A stretch of DNA of 64,000 nucleotides. It comes from Acidimicrobiaceae bacterium (GTDB lineage Bacteria; Actinomycetota; Acidimicrobiia; Acidimicrobiales; Aldehydirespiratoraceae). Shown here piece by piece: positions 43,904 to 52,683 of the stretch (within the stretch, counting starts at the first letter, position 1; every line of letters starts with the position of its first letter). Below the pieces are notes generated by a model, which searched no databases, was not told the DNA's origin, and was given only the letters and a program-made list of their open reading frames with translations. The position numbers and the translations under genes were made by a program. The stretch spans positions 45,475-109,474 of the forward strand of contig JAPOUM010000025.1 of the NCBI GenBank assembly GCA_026708645.1, given 5' to 3'.

Positions 43904-44227
43904 TCACTCCAGGAGCAGGCAGACGAACTGGTCCTCGTCGATGATCTCGACGGGGAAGCCCTCAGCGGCAAGATCGAGTGCTTTGCGATGTTTGCTGCTG
44001 AGGCCTGTCTCGCCCACCTTGCGCGGGTCAGTTGCACCCAAAACAAGGTAATCGGTGCGTTTGCCGACAGATTGCAACGGTTTGGCGCCTGCGTTCACCG
44101 CTGCTTGGAAGGCTTCCTGGCGTGGCATCGACTCCAAGGTTCCTGTGAAAACGATCCTCTTGGCGAACAGCGGGCTTTCCGGGTCGGGATCTCCTTTAGG
44201 TGTGATCGGCTGCCTGCGTGCTACTGC
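43904..44227 (-). pseudogene. C-terminal BRCT-domain fragment
   Basis: Open from 44227 without a start codon. It reads ITPKGDPDPESPLFAKRIVF, then TGTLESMPRQEAFQAAVNAG, GKRTDYLVLGATDPRKVGET and a C-terminal DEDQFVCLL. The first ATG (44137) falls inside the domain. This is a BRCT module of the kind at the C-terminus of NAD-dependent ligases and some exonuclease proteins. The catalytic part is absent, so it is likely the tail of a gene lost by insertion or deletion. It may still be expressed as a 77-aa peptide, but that would lack the first strand. Confidence 0.65.
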
Positions 44228-44485
44228 TCACCGGGCTAGTCAGCGGTTGAGGGGGAGTGGGCTGGGAGCACTGGAGGGAGGCTAGTCGTGACCCGTATCG
44301 TCGCACTTGTCGAGCAGGTCCTCGCAATGGTGCTCGGCAGGTCGATGGGGGAAGCCGCGCCACTGGCCCGTTCTCCGTTTGCTGGACTGTTCGCTGGAGT
44401 GGCGGCGCGGACGGGGGGGGTCTGTGATGGCGGCTTGCGATGGCGACTTGCGGGTGGCTGGGGGGCGTGTGGCTAGCGTTAGGTC

Positions 44486-46141
44486 GTGGCGAATGAGCGA
44501 CCGGTGACTGTGGCGCAGCTGCTTGCGTCGCCGGTGATGGCCGCGGCCGAGCTCGTGGCAGGCCCCCAGAGGCTGGATGCCGTGGTCGATGAGGCTGTGC
44601 TGCACGGACGGCTTGCAGCCGACTCGGCGGTCGAACCCGGCGAAGCGGTCGTCTTGGACGCCAGCCAGATCAGCGAGCACCTGTATCAGATAGACATCGC
44701 CATCCGGGTCGCGGCCGACGCTTGCGCAGCGATGCTGATCGTCACGAACGCCGGCTTTGATCTGGGGGTCGGGGTGCGCCGTCTGGCTGAGCGCCTCGAT
44801 GTGCCTCTGGTGGTGGTCGGCGAAGTCGACGCCATGACCTTCACGCATCGGCTGAGGGCCCAACTGTGGTCGGCGGACGTGGAACATGCCGCCACGGTCA
44901 ACTCGCTGCTGGTGTCGCTGAGCGGGCCTCGCAGCGCCAGCGTCGAAGGGGTTCTCGACGTGATCGCCGAACTCAGCGCTGCCAGGGTTTGCCTGCTGGG
45001 ACAAGACTTCAGCCGTCGCGCGGGCGAACCCATCGACGTGGCGGGCCGCCAGCTGGCCTCGGGTCCGGCACATCTCGTGGACAACTCCACTGAATGGGCG
45101 CTTCACAGCACCGCGATAGTGCTGGCGCCCGGCGACCCTGACGCCGTGACCGACTACTGGTTGGTGGCCGAGAGCAGCGGCCCCGACGCGACGCAGCGGC
45201 TGCTGCGGTCGCTGCTGCAGATCGGCGGTTGGTATCTGGCTGCTCTGCTGGCGTCGGTGCGAGCCCGTGCCGAGAGCGACGCCCGTCGCCGTATCGCCGT
45301 GCTCAACGAGCTGCTGGCCACGAGCGATCTTCACGAAGGCGACATCCACAACCAGATGCTGGCGTTGGGCTGGAGCGCCGCCGGATGGAACACCGGCCTG
45401 CACATCATGATGCGCGGCATCGACACGCCGCGCATCGACACGCCGCGCATCGACACGCCGCGCATCATCGACCTGCACGTCGAGATGCGCGAGCGGCTGC
45501 GCGCAGCAGGCATCGACGGGCCGCTGGTGGAGCGCAACGACGGCTGGAGCGGCTGGGTGAGCAGCGTCTCGGAGCCTGTCGTGGAGAGCTATTCGGAGAT
45601 GGTGCAACGCCTGGGAGACGCCCTCGCCGAGTTCGTCGACGCGCACTCGGGGTTTCTGGCCCATGCCGGGATAGGGCGCCCCTGCCCGGGCCTCAAAGGA
45701 CTGCGCGCATCGCTGACCGAAGCCCATGAGGCGGCGCTGATCGCGCGGACGCGCTTCGGGGGCCGCTGCGGGGCGGCTCACATCGACCAGCTCGGCGTTC
45801 AGAGAGTGCTGATGGGATGGCTCGGCTCAGAGGATTTCGCCCGATATGCCCGGTTCATTCTGCAGCCGCTGATTGACGCTGACCCCGGCAGCGAACTCCT
45901 CAAGACGCTGGAGGTCTACCTCGACACTGGCTGCTCCGCCAGTGAGACAGCCCAAACCCTGGGTTTGCATCGCAACACCGTGACTAATCGAGTGCGACGC
46001 ATCTCCGGGCTGCTGGGCGTGCATCTCAGCGACGCAGAAATCCGCTTGTCTCTGCAATTGGCGTGTAGGATGCTCCGCACCGAGAACACCGATATGGGCA
46101 CTTCGCCCTCCCCAAGCATTTCAACTATGCACATGGCATAG
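44486..46141 (+). CDS. PucR/CdaR-family transcription regulator
   Basis: GTG 44486, 551 aa. An N-terminal PucR-type sensor region (about 1-150: VTVAQLLASPVMAAAELVAG) is followed by a GGDEF-like fold remnant in the middle and the C-terminal helix-turn-helix of this family: LLKTLEVYLDTGCSASETAQ, then TLGLHRNTVTNRVRRI. An in-frame 15-bp triplicate (45423-45467) gives RIDTP three times. Relatives sense purine breakdown products or related metabolites. It lies directly upstream of the ABC importer genes, its likely targets. Confidence 0.87.
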   Translation: MANERPVTVAQLLASPVMAAAELVAGPQRLDAVVDEAVLHGRLAADSAVEPGEAVVLDASQISEHLYQIDIAIRVAADACAAMLIVTNAGFDLGVGVRRLAERLDVPLVVVGEVDAMTFTHRLRAQLWSADVEHAATVNSLLVSLSGPRSASVEGVLDVIAELSAARVCLLGQDFSRRAGEPIDVAGRQLASGPAHLVDNSTEWALHSTAIVLAPGDPDAVTDYWLVAESSGPDATQRLLRSLLQIGGWYLAALLASVRARAESDARRRIAVLNELLATSDLHEGDIHNQMLALGWSAAGWNTGLHIMMRGIDTPRIDTPRIDTPRIIDLHVEMRERLRAAGIDGPLVERNDGWSGWVSSVSEPVVESYSEMVQRLGDALAEFVDAHSGFLAHAGIGRPCPGLKGLRASLTEAHEAALIARTRFGGRCGAAHIDQLGVQRVLMGWLGSEDFARYARFILQPLIDADPGSELLKTLEVYLDTGCSASETAQTLGLHRNTVTNRVRRISGLLGVHLSDAEIRLSLQLACRMLRTENTDMGTSPSPSISTMHMA

Positions 46142-46223
46142 CCAATTTGGCGCATACCTCGTTCTATTGTTCGACAGGCTCGACGCGGGTCGGGCAAGTA
46201 CCAGGAGGAGGTAACGACGAACC

Positions 46224-47402
46224 ATGGCGAGGATTACGTTTAGACGACTCTCGATTGTGTGGTTGGCCCTCTTTGCCGTGTTCGCTCTGGTCGCGGCTTC
46301 ATGCGGCGACGACGATGACGACGATTCGGCACCCAGCACGGCAACACAGACACAGGCCCCCGATCCCGAGCCGGCGCCCGATCCCGATCCCGAGGAGACG
46401 GCCGAGCCTGAGGAGGCGCCCGAGCCTGAGCCCGATCCCGAGGAGACGGCCGAGCCGGCACCCGAGCCCGAGCCTGAGCCCGAGGAGACGGCCGAGCCGC
46501 TTCAGGTCGCCTACCTGTCGGCCAGTTCCGCCAACACATGGCTGCTGGCGTCGCGACAGCAGATGGAGACGGTGGCAGCAGCCAACAATGTGGAACTCAC
46601 CGAGTTCGACGCCCAGTTCGACCCCGGCCTGCAGGCGACGCAGTTCCAAGACGTGATCGCATCAGGCAATTACGACGGTGTGGTGCTGGTGGCGATCACC
46701 GGCATCGCCACCGCGCCCGACATCGCCGACGCTCTGGACGCCGGCTTGGAAGTGGTCACCCTCAATCAGGTGGTGGGCGAGGATTTCACCACGTCTGATC
46801 CTCAGGTGCCCGGGGTCAGCGCCAACGTCATGGCCGCGCCTTTCGTGAACGGTCAGAGATACGGCCAACTCACCGTGCAGGCTTGTGCCGACTTGGACCC
46901 GTGCGAGGTGGTCTACATCTACGGGATCAAAGGCCTGCCGCTCGACGACGCCTTGCGTTCCGGCTTCGATGAGGTGATCGCGGATCATCCCAATATCACC
47001 GTCGTGGCTGAAGGCGAAGGCCAGTACCTGGGCCCTGAAGGCGGGATCAACGCCACTCAAGACATTCTGCAGGTCTCTCCCGATTTCGACGTTCTGGTCG
47101 GCGCCGACCAGTCGGTGCAGGGCGCCGAGATCGTGCTCGCCGAAGAGGGCAAGCTCGATCAGGTGCGCCTGATCGGTTTGGGCGGTTCCGCCCCGGCGAT
47201 CGAAGCGATCGCCGACGGGCGCTGGTTCGGCGGGGTCTTCGGCGCCCCCGGCGACGAGGGGCGCATCGCCATGGAAGCGATGGTCTCGGTGCTCACCGGC
47301 GGTCGTGACTTCGGCGGAGTCGATCCGCTGGTGGATCTGCCCGACAACGGTTTGATCACCGCCGACAACGTCGACTTGTTCACGCCGCAATGGGACGGCT
47401 GA
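46224..47402 (+). CDS. sugar/nucleoside-type ABC transporter substrate-binding lipoprotein
   Basis: ATG 46224 with AGGAGG upstream; 392 aa. Lipoprotein signal: a hydrophobic helix ending in the lipobox VAASC (Cys27), then an Asp run and a 60-aa Pro/Glu/Asp linker with EETAEP repeats. The binding domain (about 93-392) is of the periplasmic-binding type 4 (RbsB-like) class: VAYLSASSANTWLLASRQQM, then DGVVLVAITGIATAPDIADA and VGADQSVQGAEI. It delivers a sugar, sugar-alcohol or nucleoside to the permease. It is in an operon with the ATPase (48 bp gap) and permease. Confidence 0.92.
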   Translation: MARITFRRLSIVWLALFAVFALVAASCGDDDDDDSAPSTATQTQAPDPEPAPDPDPEETAEPEEAPEPEPDPEETAEPAPEPEPEPEETAEPLQVAYLSASSANTWLLASRQQMETVAAANNVELTEFDAQFDPGLQATQFQDVIASGNYDGVVLVAITGIATAPDIADALDAGLEVVTLNQVVGEDFTTSDPQVPGVSANVMAAPFVNGQRYGQLTVQACADLDPCEVVYIYGIKGLPLDDALRSGFDEVIADHPNITVVAEGEGQYLGPEGGINATQDILQVSPDFDVLVGADQSVQGAEIVLAEEGKLDQVRLIGLGGSAPAIEAIADGRWFGGVFGAPGDEGRIAMEAMVSVLTGGRDFGGVDPLVDLPDNGLITADNVDLFTPQWDG

Positions 47403-47450
47403 CCCTGCCGGCGCCGCGGCGGCGGCTCTCTGCTTGAGCGCACGCGTCAA

Positions 47451-49364
47451 GTGACCCGCGCCGAAGCGCTTGTGGGCGTTCGCAACGTCAGCAAGCGCTT
47501 CGGCGCGACTCGCGCCCTCAAGGACGTGACGGTCGATTTCGAAGCCGGCCGGGTGCATGCGCTGGTGGGCGAGAACGGCGCCGGAAAGTCCACGCTGTGC
47601 GGCGTGGTGCTCGGGGTTCACGCCCCCGACTCGGGCGAACTGCTGCTGCGCGGTTCTCCGATGCGGCTCGACAGTCCCGCCCAAGGCGCCGGCCACGGCC
47701 TGGTCGGGGTGGCACAAGAACTGTCGCTGCTGCCTGCCATGAGCGTGGTCGACAACGTCGTGCTGGGCTCGGAGAAGCGCCGAGGCCCTTTCGTGGATCA
47801 GCGAGCCAATCGTCGCCGGGTCGAGGCTCTGATGGCCGAGCACGGTCTGGAGACGCCGCTCGAGGCCCGAGCCGGGTCGCTGTCGGTGGCCGATCAGCAG
47901 AAAGTCGAGATCCTGCGGGCGCTGGGACGCGAGTCGCGGCTGGTGGTGCTCGACGAGCCCACAGCGAGGCTGGCCGGGCACGAGGCCGAGGATCTGCACC
48001 GCACCGTTCGCGGTTTGGCCGAGCGGGGCGTGGCCGTCGTCTACGTGTCGCATTTCTTGAATGAGGTGCTCTCGGTGGCCGACACTGTCACCGTCATGCG
48101 CGACGGGCGGATCGTGCGGACGGCTTCCGCCGACGCCGAAACCCAGGAGTCGCTCGTTGAAGGCATGACCGGCCGCCACATCGGCGAGATCTTCCCGCCG
48201 AAGCCTCCGGCGCCCGTGACCGACGCCGAGGTCGTGTTGAGAGTCTCCGGCCTGTGCTCGGCTGACGGCGATTTCTCCGACGTCTCTTTCGAGATCCGCG
48301 CCGGAGAGATTCTGGGTTTGGCCGGCCTGGTGGGCGCAGGCCGCAGCGAGTTGGTGCATGCCGTCTACGGCGCGGGCCGTGTCGCCTCGGGCTCGGTGGA
48401 GCTCGGAGGCCGGCGGCTCGCCGGCGATGTCGCCGAGGCTTTGGCCGCCGGGGTGGGGCTGATACCGGAATCGCGCCGGGATCAGGGCCTGGTCGGGCGC
48501 CGTGCGGTGCTCGACAACACCACTCTGCCGCATCTGCGCAGTTTCGCCGGCTGGGCCGGGATACGGGGAACCGCCGAGCGGCAGTCCGCCGAGAAGGCCT
48601 GTCGCGATGTGGGCGTGCGCACAGCGAGCCTGCAACAGCCGGTGCAGTCCCTGTCGGGCGGCAATCAGCAGAAGGTGCTGTTCGCTCGTGCTGTGCTGGG
48701 CGAGTTGCGGCTGCTGCTCGCCGACGAGCCCACACGCGGGGTTGACGTGGGCTCGAAGCAGGCGATCTATGAGGCGCTGAACGAGATGGCGCGTGCGGGC
48801 TGCGCGGTGCTGCTGGTGTCCTCCGAGCTCGAGGAGGTGATCGGCACGTGCCACCGGGTGCTGGTGATGCGAAACGGGCGGATAGTGGGCCATTACGAAG
48901 ATGCCGACATGACCGCCGCGAACCTGCTGGCAGCCTCGTTCGGCACGCACGACGCCGCTGCCGAGGCTGGCGGTGCGGCCGGCGGGGTTGAGGCTGGCGA
49001 TGCGGCTGGTGCTGACGAGGCTGGCGCTGGTGGTGTTGGTGGTGTGGTTGGCGGGGTTGCTGCGGCTGGTGCTGGTGCGGCCGGCGGGGTTGAGGCTGGC
49101 GATGCGGCTGCTGCTGCCGAGCCTGGCGCTGGTGGTGTGGCTGGCGGGGTTGGGTCTGGCGGTGCGGACGGCGCTGACGAGCCTGGCGCTGGTGTGGCTG
49201 GCGGGGTTGGGGTTGAGGTTGACGGGCCCGGTGCTGGGTCGGCGAATTCTGCTGGTGGTGCGGCCACTGCGGCTGGTGCTGGCGCTGGTGTGGCTGGCGG
49301 GGTTGGGGTTGAGGTTGACGGGCCCGGCGCCGCCGCTGGCGCCGTGGAGGTGTCGTCGCCGTGA
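47451..49364 (+). CDS. ABC transporter ATP-binding protein, two ABC domains (RbsA/XylG type)
   Basis: GTG 47451, 637 aa. First ABC: Walker A GENGAGKSTLCG, signature-region LSVADQQKVEILRALG, Walker B LVVLDEPTA. Second ABC: the Walker A-like region is degenerate (LAGLVGAGRSELVHAV), as usual for this type, then signature SLSGGNQQKVLFARAVL and Walker B LLLADEPTRGVD. This duplicated layout defines carbohydrate (CUT2) importers. The extra C-terminal tail of about 130 aa is almost only Gly/Ala/Val/Asp/Glu, from repeated DNA. Normal family length is about 500. The stop overlaps the permease start. Confidence 0.93.
   Translation: MTRAEALVGVRNVSKRFGATRALKDVTVDFEAGRVHALVGENGAGKSTLCGVVLGVHAPDSGELLLRGSPMRLDSPAQGAGHGLVGVAQELSLLPAMSVVDNVVLGSEKRRGPFVDQRANRRRVEALMAEHGLETPLEARAGSLSVADQQKVEILRALGRESRLVVLDEPTARLAGHEAEDLHRTVRGLAERGVAVVYVSHFLNEVLSVADTVTVMRDGRIVRTASADAETQESLVEGMTGRHIGEIFPPKPPAPVTDAEVVLRVSGLCSADGDFSDVSFEIRAGEILGLAGLVGAGRSELVHAVYGAGRVASGSVELGGRRLAGDVAEALAAGVGLIPESRRDQGLVGRRAVLDNTTLPHLRSFAGWAGIRGTAERQSAEKACRDVGVRTASLQQPVQSLSGGNQQKVLFARAVLGELRLLLADEPTRGVDVGSKQAIYEALNEMARAGCAVLLVSSELEEVIGTCHRVLVMRNGRIVGHYEDADMTAANLLAASFGTHDAAAEAGGAAGGVEAGDAAGADEAGAGGVGGVVGGVAAAGAGAAGGVEAGDAAAAAEPGAGGVAGGVGSGGADGADEPGAGVAGGVGVEVDGPGAGSANSAGGAATAAGAGAGVAGGVGVEVDGPGAAAGAVEVSSP
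48955..49345 (+). repeat. degenerate repeats coding the Gly/Ala/Val tail of the ABC ATPase
   Basis: Short words such as GGCGGGGTTGAGGCTGGCGA recur many times. A block of about 48 bp, with GGCGGGGTTGGGGTTGAGGT and GACGGGCCCGG, occurs near 49198 and again near 49294 almost unchanged. All units are in frame. Confidence 0.85.
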
Positions 49365-50305
49365 TGATCGCGCAGTCGCTGCCGGTTGCTCGCCGTTACG
49401 GGATCGCGGTCGTCACTGTGGCGTTGTTCCTGGGTTTGGCTGCCACCACCGACGGCTTCTTGAGCCAGGCCAACTTCCGCAACATTCTGGATCAGCAGTC
49501 GGCGCTGCTGATAGCGGCTTCCTTCGCCACCATCACCATGATCTCCGGCGGTTTCGACATTTCTGCCGCTTCGGTCTACGTGGTGTCGCCTCTGTTCGCC
49601 CTGCAGGTCGAGAACAGCACCGGCAACGCGGCGTTGGCTGTCGCTGTCGGCGTCGCGGTCGGTTTGGCCGTGGGGGTGGGCAACGGTCTGGTGGTGACGG
49701 TTCTGAAAGTCAACTCGTTCATCGCCACGCTGGCCACGTCGTTCATGGTCTTCGGAGCGGGCTTTCTGGTCAGCGACCGAAGCGTGCTGCGCGCCAGCAC
49801 CGACGCTTGGCCCTCCATCGCCCGAACCCGCTGGTGGGGCATCACCACCGGGGCGTGGCTCGCCGCTGCGGTGGTCGCCGTGGCTTGGATCCTGTTGAGC
49901 CGCACCCGCTTCGGACGTCACGTCTATGCGGTCGGCGGCAACGCCGAGGCGGCCCGGCTCGCCGGCGTGCCGGTGGCCAGAGTCAAAACGATCTGTTTCG
50001 CTCTGGCTGGAGCGTCCGCCGGGCTGGCCGGGGTGGTGTCGTCCTCGCGGTCGCTGTCGGCGCTGCCTTCCGATGATTTCAGCTTCGTTTTCGGGGTGAT
50101 CGCCGCGGTGGTCGTCGGCGGCACCTCCATAGCCGGAGGCGAGGGCGCCGTTTGGCGCACCATTGCCGGGGCTTTCTTCATCGCCTTGATGATCAACGGT
50201 TTCAACCTGCATCAGATCGATCCCATCTGGCAGCGTGTCATCCAGGGAGCGGTGATACTCGCCGCCGTGTCGATCGACGCATGGTCCCAGCGCCGCGCTC
50301 TTTGA
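49361..50305 (+). CDS. ABC transporter permease (RbsC/XylH type)
   Basis: GTG 49361 overlaps the ATPase stop (GTGA); ATG 49364 is next. 314 aa with about 8-10 hydrophobic segments: YGIAVVTVALFLGLAATTDG, then SALLIAASFATITMISGGFD and ISAASVYVVSPLF. The ISGGFDIS motif and FGRHVYAVGGNAEAARLAGV with VVVGGTSIAGGEGAVWRTIA are typical of branched-type CUT2 permeases (BPD_transp_2). It works with the two genes upstream. Confidence 0.93.
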   Translation: MMIAQSLPVARRYGIAVVTVALFLGLAATTDGFLSQANFRNILDQQSALLIAASFATITMISGGFDISAASVYVVSPLFALQVENSTGNAALAVAVGVAVGLAVGVGNGLVVTVLKVNSFIATLATSFMVFGAGFLVSDRSVLRASTDAWPSIARTRWWGITTGAWLAAAVVAVAWILLSRTRFGRHVYAVGGNAEAARLAGVPVARVKTICFALAGASAGLAGVVSSSRSLSALPSDDFSFVFGVIAAVVVGGTSIAGGEGAVWRTIAGAFFIALMINGFNLHQIDPIWQRVIQGAVILAAVSIDAWSQRRAL

Positions 50306-51063
50306 GTCGCGGAGAGGCTTGGAGAGTTTCAGGGGCTCCGATTCCGTCGCCGTCGCTCCAGCACTCAGCCTTCCAACAGTGCGCCGCGCGGCTTACAGAG
50401 TTTCAGGGGGCTTCGGTTACGTCGCTGTCGTGTCTGTGGTGTGAGGGCAGCGTCTGTGTCGGCGTGGGCTGTGTTGAGCAGATTCAGATGGCTGGTGTCG
50501 TTGCATTATTGGTGCGAGAGCCGTCCGTCGGAGAGGCTTGGAGAGTGTCAGGAGGTACGACTCCGACCGCTCGGACGTTTCCGAGGTGCTGTCGGATAGC
50601 GCCGCTTGAGTGGCTCAAACGGGCACTCGCACCCCTGCAGCCTGCGGTCTGGGATTTCTGCGGCCGGGGTGGTGCGGGCGGCGGATTTGCTGGCGGCGGT
50701 ACTCACTCCTGCATTCCGGTCTGAGATTCCTGCGACCCCCGGCGCGACGAGGCAACTCGCGATCACGAACGCTTGCTGGATAGGTCGAAGCGTTGCAGGC
50801 CTCCTACGACCGGCACCGGCCGCGGCTGTGCCCGGCGCCGCCGGGTCAATCGTGCCGGGTCAGTCGCTGGATCGGTCGAAGCGTTGCAGGCCGCCTGCGA
50901 CCCCGCCGTGGCGAGGGAACGCGCGATCACGAACGGGCATTCTCACCCTGAGCCTGCTGTCCGGGATTCCTGCGGTCTCCCGGTGCCGAAGTCTGCATGA
51001 TGGGGTTTGAAACCCGACCGGACCAAACTTGACGGCATCGCGCCCGGCGTGATGCCGTGAAAG
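50306..51063. repeat. gene-free region of mosaic, diverged repeats
   Basis: No credible gene. GAGAGGCTTGGAGAGTTTCA near 50311 recurs at about 50531 (GAGAGGCTTGGAGAGTGTCA), and GAGTTTCAGGGG recurs near 50398. TCGAAGCGTTGCAGGC occurs at 50784 and 50876 in longer matching contexts (TGGATAGG/TGGATCGG before it). CGCGATCACGAACG occurs at 50758 and 50922. GGGATT(C/T)CTGCGG occurs at 50651 and 50963, with GAGATTCCTGCGA at 50723. Distances are irregular and units diverged, so this is not a CRISPR array. It may be decayed copies of the control region that precedes the DUF4143 gene. Confidence 0.65.
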
Positions 51064-51155
51064 CCTGCAATGTGTGGTTTGAAAACTCTGCGATGTGTGG
51101 AGCAACTTTCCTGCAATATGCAGGTTGAAATTCCTGCAATCTGTGGATTTCGAGA
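51064..51155. repeat. four 23-bp tandem repeats ending exactly at the DUF4143 start codon
   Basis: Units begin at 51064, 51087, 51110 and 51133. Each opens (C/T)CTGC(A/G)AT.TG(T/C).GG and is followed by an AT-rich half. The period is exactly 23 bp. The last unit ends at 51155 and the GTG start is 51156, so any leader mRNA contains the repeats. Confidence 0.85.
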
Positions 51156-52466
51156 GTGAATGATGTTAGGATCGGGCTTGTGCCCAAGGTGGTTTCACCA
51201 GATCTTCTGACTCCGGCGGGATATCGGCCGCGTGTGGCGGACTCGGTGCTCACGGAGGCGTTGCGGTCTTCGCCCATAGTCGTGGTGGACGGCGCCAGGG
51301 GTGTGGGCAAGTCCTGGACCGGATTGCGCCACGCCCGCAGCGAAGTGCGCCTTGATAGGGATCCCGGAGCGGTGGAGTCGGCCGCTCTGGCGCCTGTCAG
51401 GCTGCTGCAAGGCGAGAGACCCCGGCTGGTGGACGAGTGGCAGTTGGCGCCGAGCCTGTGGAACTCGGCCAGATCAGTGGTCGACGCCGAGACGGGGGTC
51501 GGCCATTTCATCTTCACGGGATCGGCGCATCCTCCCGACGACAGCACCCGTCACTCCGGAGCGGGTCGGGTGATGAGGGTCAGAATGCGCCCGATGTCGC
51601 TGGCCGAGTCCGGCGAGTCCACCGGCGACGTGTCATTGGGAGCATTGCTGCAAGGTTCCGAATGTTCCGCGGCCGCGCCGCAGGCGTCTGCCGCCGATGT
51701 CGTGGAGGCTCTGTGCAGAGGCGGCTGGCCCAGGCATCTCAGCATGCCTGCGCCGCGGGCTCGCGCGCTCTGCCGTGCCTACCTTCAGGAAGTTTCCCGA
51801 GCCGACATCCCTCGGCTGGGGCGCACCCGGCACCGCCCCGACGGGGTGTTGCGACTGCTGGCTTCGCTGAGCCGCAACATTGCCACTGTGGCTGCGACAT
51901 CCACGCTGGCCGAAGACGTTGCCGGTGATACGCCGCCGTCGCGCGAGGCCGTGACGGAGTACCTGGAGGCGCTCAGAATGATCTATGTGGTGGAGGATCT
52001 GCCTGCGTGGTCGGTTCATCTGCGCTCCCGTGCCCGGTTGCGCCGGTCGCCGAAGCGCCACCTCGTCGATCCGTCTCTGGCGGCTGCGACTCTGGGCGCC
52101 GGCCCCGAGCGCCTGTGGCGTGACCCCGGTTATCTCGGTCAAGCTTTCGAGTCGTTGGTGGTACGCGATTTGCGGATCTATGCGGAGGCGAACGAGGCGT
52201 CCGTCCACCATTATCGCGACAGCAACGGCCACGAGCTTGATGCCGTGGTGCAGCATGCGGACGGGCGTTGGATGGCCGTCGAGGTCAAACTGGGCTCGGG
52301 CGCCCGTCTCGACGAAGCCGCCCGGTCGATCACGAAGGCTTGTGAGCAGATCGATGTTCGGCGGATGGGGCCGCCATCCAAGAAGTTGCTGATCACCGCG
52401 TCCGGCTACGGCTACGAACGTCCCGACGGAGTGTCAGTTCTGCCTCTAACAGCCCTAGGCTCCTGA
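51156..52466 (+). CDS. DUF4143 ATPase (AAA_14 / COG1373)
   Basis: GTG 51156 gives 436 aa; GTG 51180 is an alternative. Walker A VVVDGARGVGKSW (K52), Walker B-like PRLVDEWQLAPSLWNSARSV, sensor FIFTGSAHP, then the DUF4143 C-terminal domain: LGQAFESLVVRDLRIYAEAN, HHYRDSNGHELDAVVQHADG and MAVEVKLGSGA. The last pieces are a PD-(D/E)XK nuclease-like core (ELD...VEVKL). These ATPases are widespread in multi-copy families and often sit in mobile or defence regions; their job is unproven. The 23-bp repeats directly upstream suggest special control. Confidence 0.9.
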   Translation: MNDVRIGLVPKVVSPDLLTPAGYRPRVADSVLTEALRSSPIVVVDGARGVGKSWTGLRHARSEVRLDRDPGAVESAALAPVRLLQGERPRLVDEWQLAPSLWNSARSVVDAETGVGHFIFTGSAHPPDDSTRHSGAGRVMRVRMRPMSLAESGESTGDVSLGALLQGSECSAAAPQASAADVVEALCRGGWPRHLSMPAPRARALCRAYLQEVSRADIPRLGRTRHRPDGVLRLLASLSRNIATVAATSTLAEDVAGDTPPSREAVTEYLEALRMIYVVEDLPAWSVHLRSRARLRRSPKRHLVDPSLAAATLGAGPERLWRDPGYLGQAFESLVVRDLRIYAEANEASVHHYRDSNGHELDAVVQHADGRWMAVEVKLGSGARLDEAARSITKACEQIDVRRMGPPSKKLLITASGYGYERPDGVSVLPLTALGS

Positions 52467-52491
52467 ATCCCACGCCCTGGGCCGGGGACGG

Positions 52492-52683
52492 CTAAGCGGT
52501 CGGATCAGCGTCGAGGTTCTCCCTGGCTTCGCGCCTCCACCTGGCTTCGAGTTCGTCCCAGCTGTTGAGATACGGGCTCAGCTCGTTCCTGTAGCCGGAA
52601 GCCACCCAACGGTCGTAGAGCCTGCTGAAGCAGGCCGCAGCCTCCCCAGTGAGCCAAGCTATCGGCTCACCCTGCCTGGGCAC
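52492..52683 (-). CDS. small hypothetical protein, copy A of duplicated module (63 aa)
   Basis: GTG 52683 overlaps the end of the upstream CxxC gene by 17 bp. The sequence [20 protein letters not shown] then [20 protein letters not shown] is plainly related to copy B at 52959-53105. It is probably all-helical. There is no known family. Translation is likely coupled to the CxxC gene. Confidence 0.65.
   Translation of the reverse strand: MPRQGEPIAWLTGEAAACFSRLYDRWVASGYRNELSPYLNSWDELEARWRREARENLDADPTA

Noticed and set aside
44288..44476. Short plus-strand frame upstream of the PucR-type gene
   Set aside because: No Shine-Dalgarno, contains a G8 run and low-complexity Gly/Ala sequence; no family resemblance.
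46662..48950. Long minus-strand open frame (762 codons) opposite the ABC transporter genes
   Set aside because: It lies exactly antisense to two clear genes, has a low-complexity His/Gln/Arg composition and no family motif; a GC-rich shadow.
50306..51150. Possible degenerate CRISPR array (words recurring at roughly 70-90 bp)
   Set aside because: Units are not separated by unique spacers of constant length, order changes, and the motifs differ from copy to copy; treated as mosaic repeats instead.
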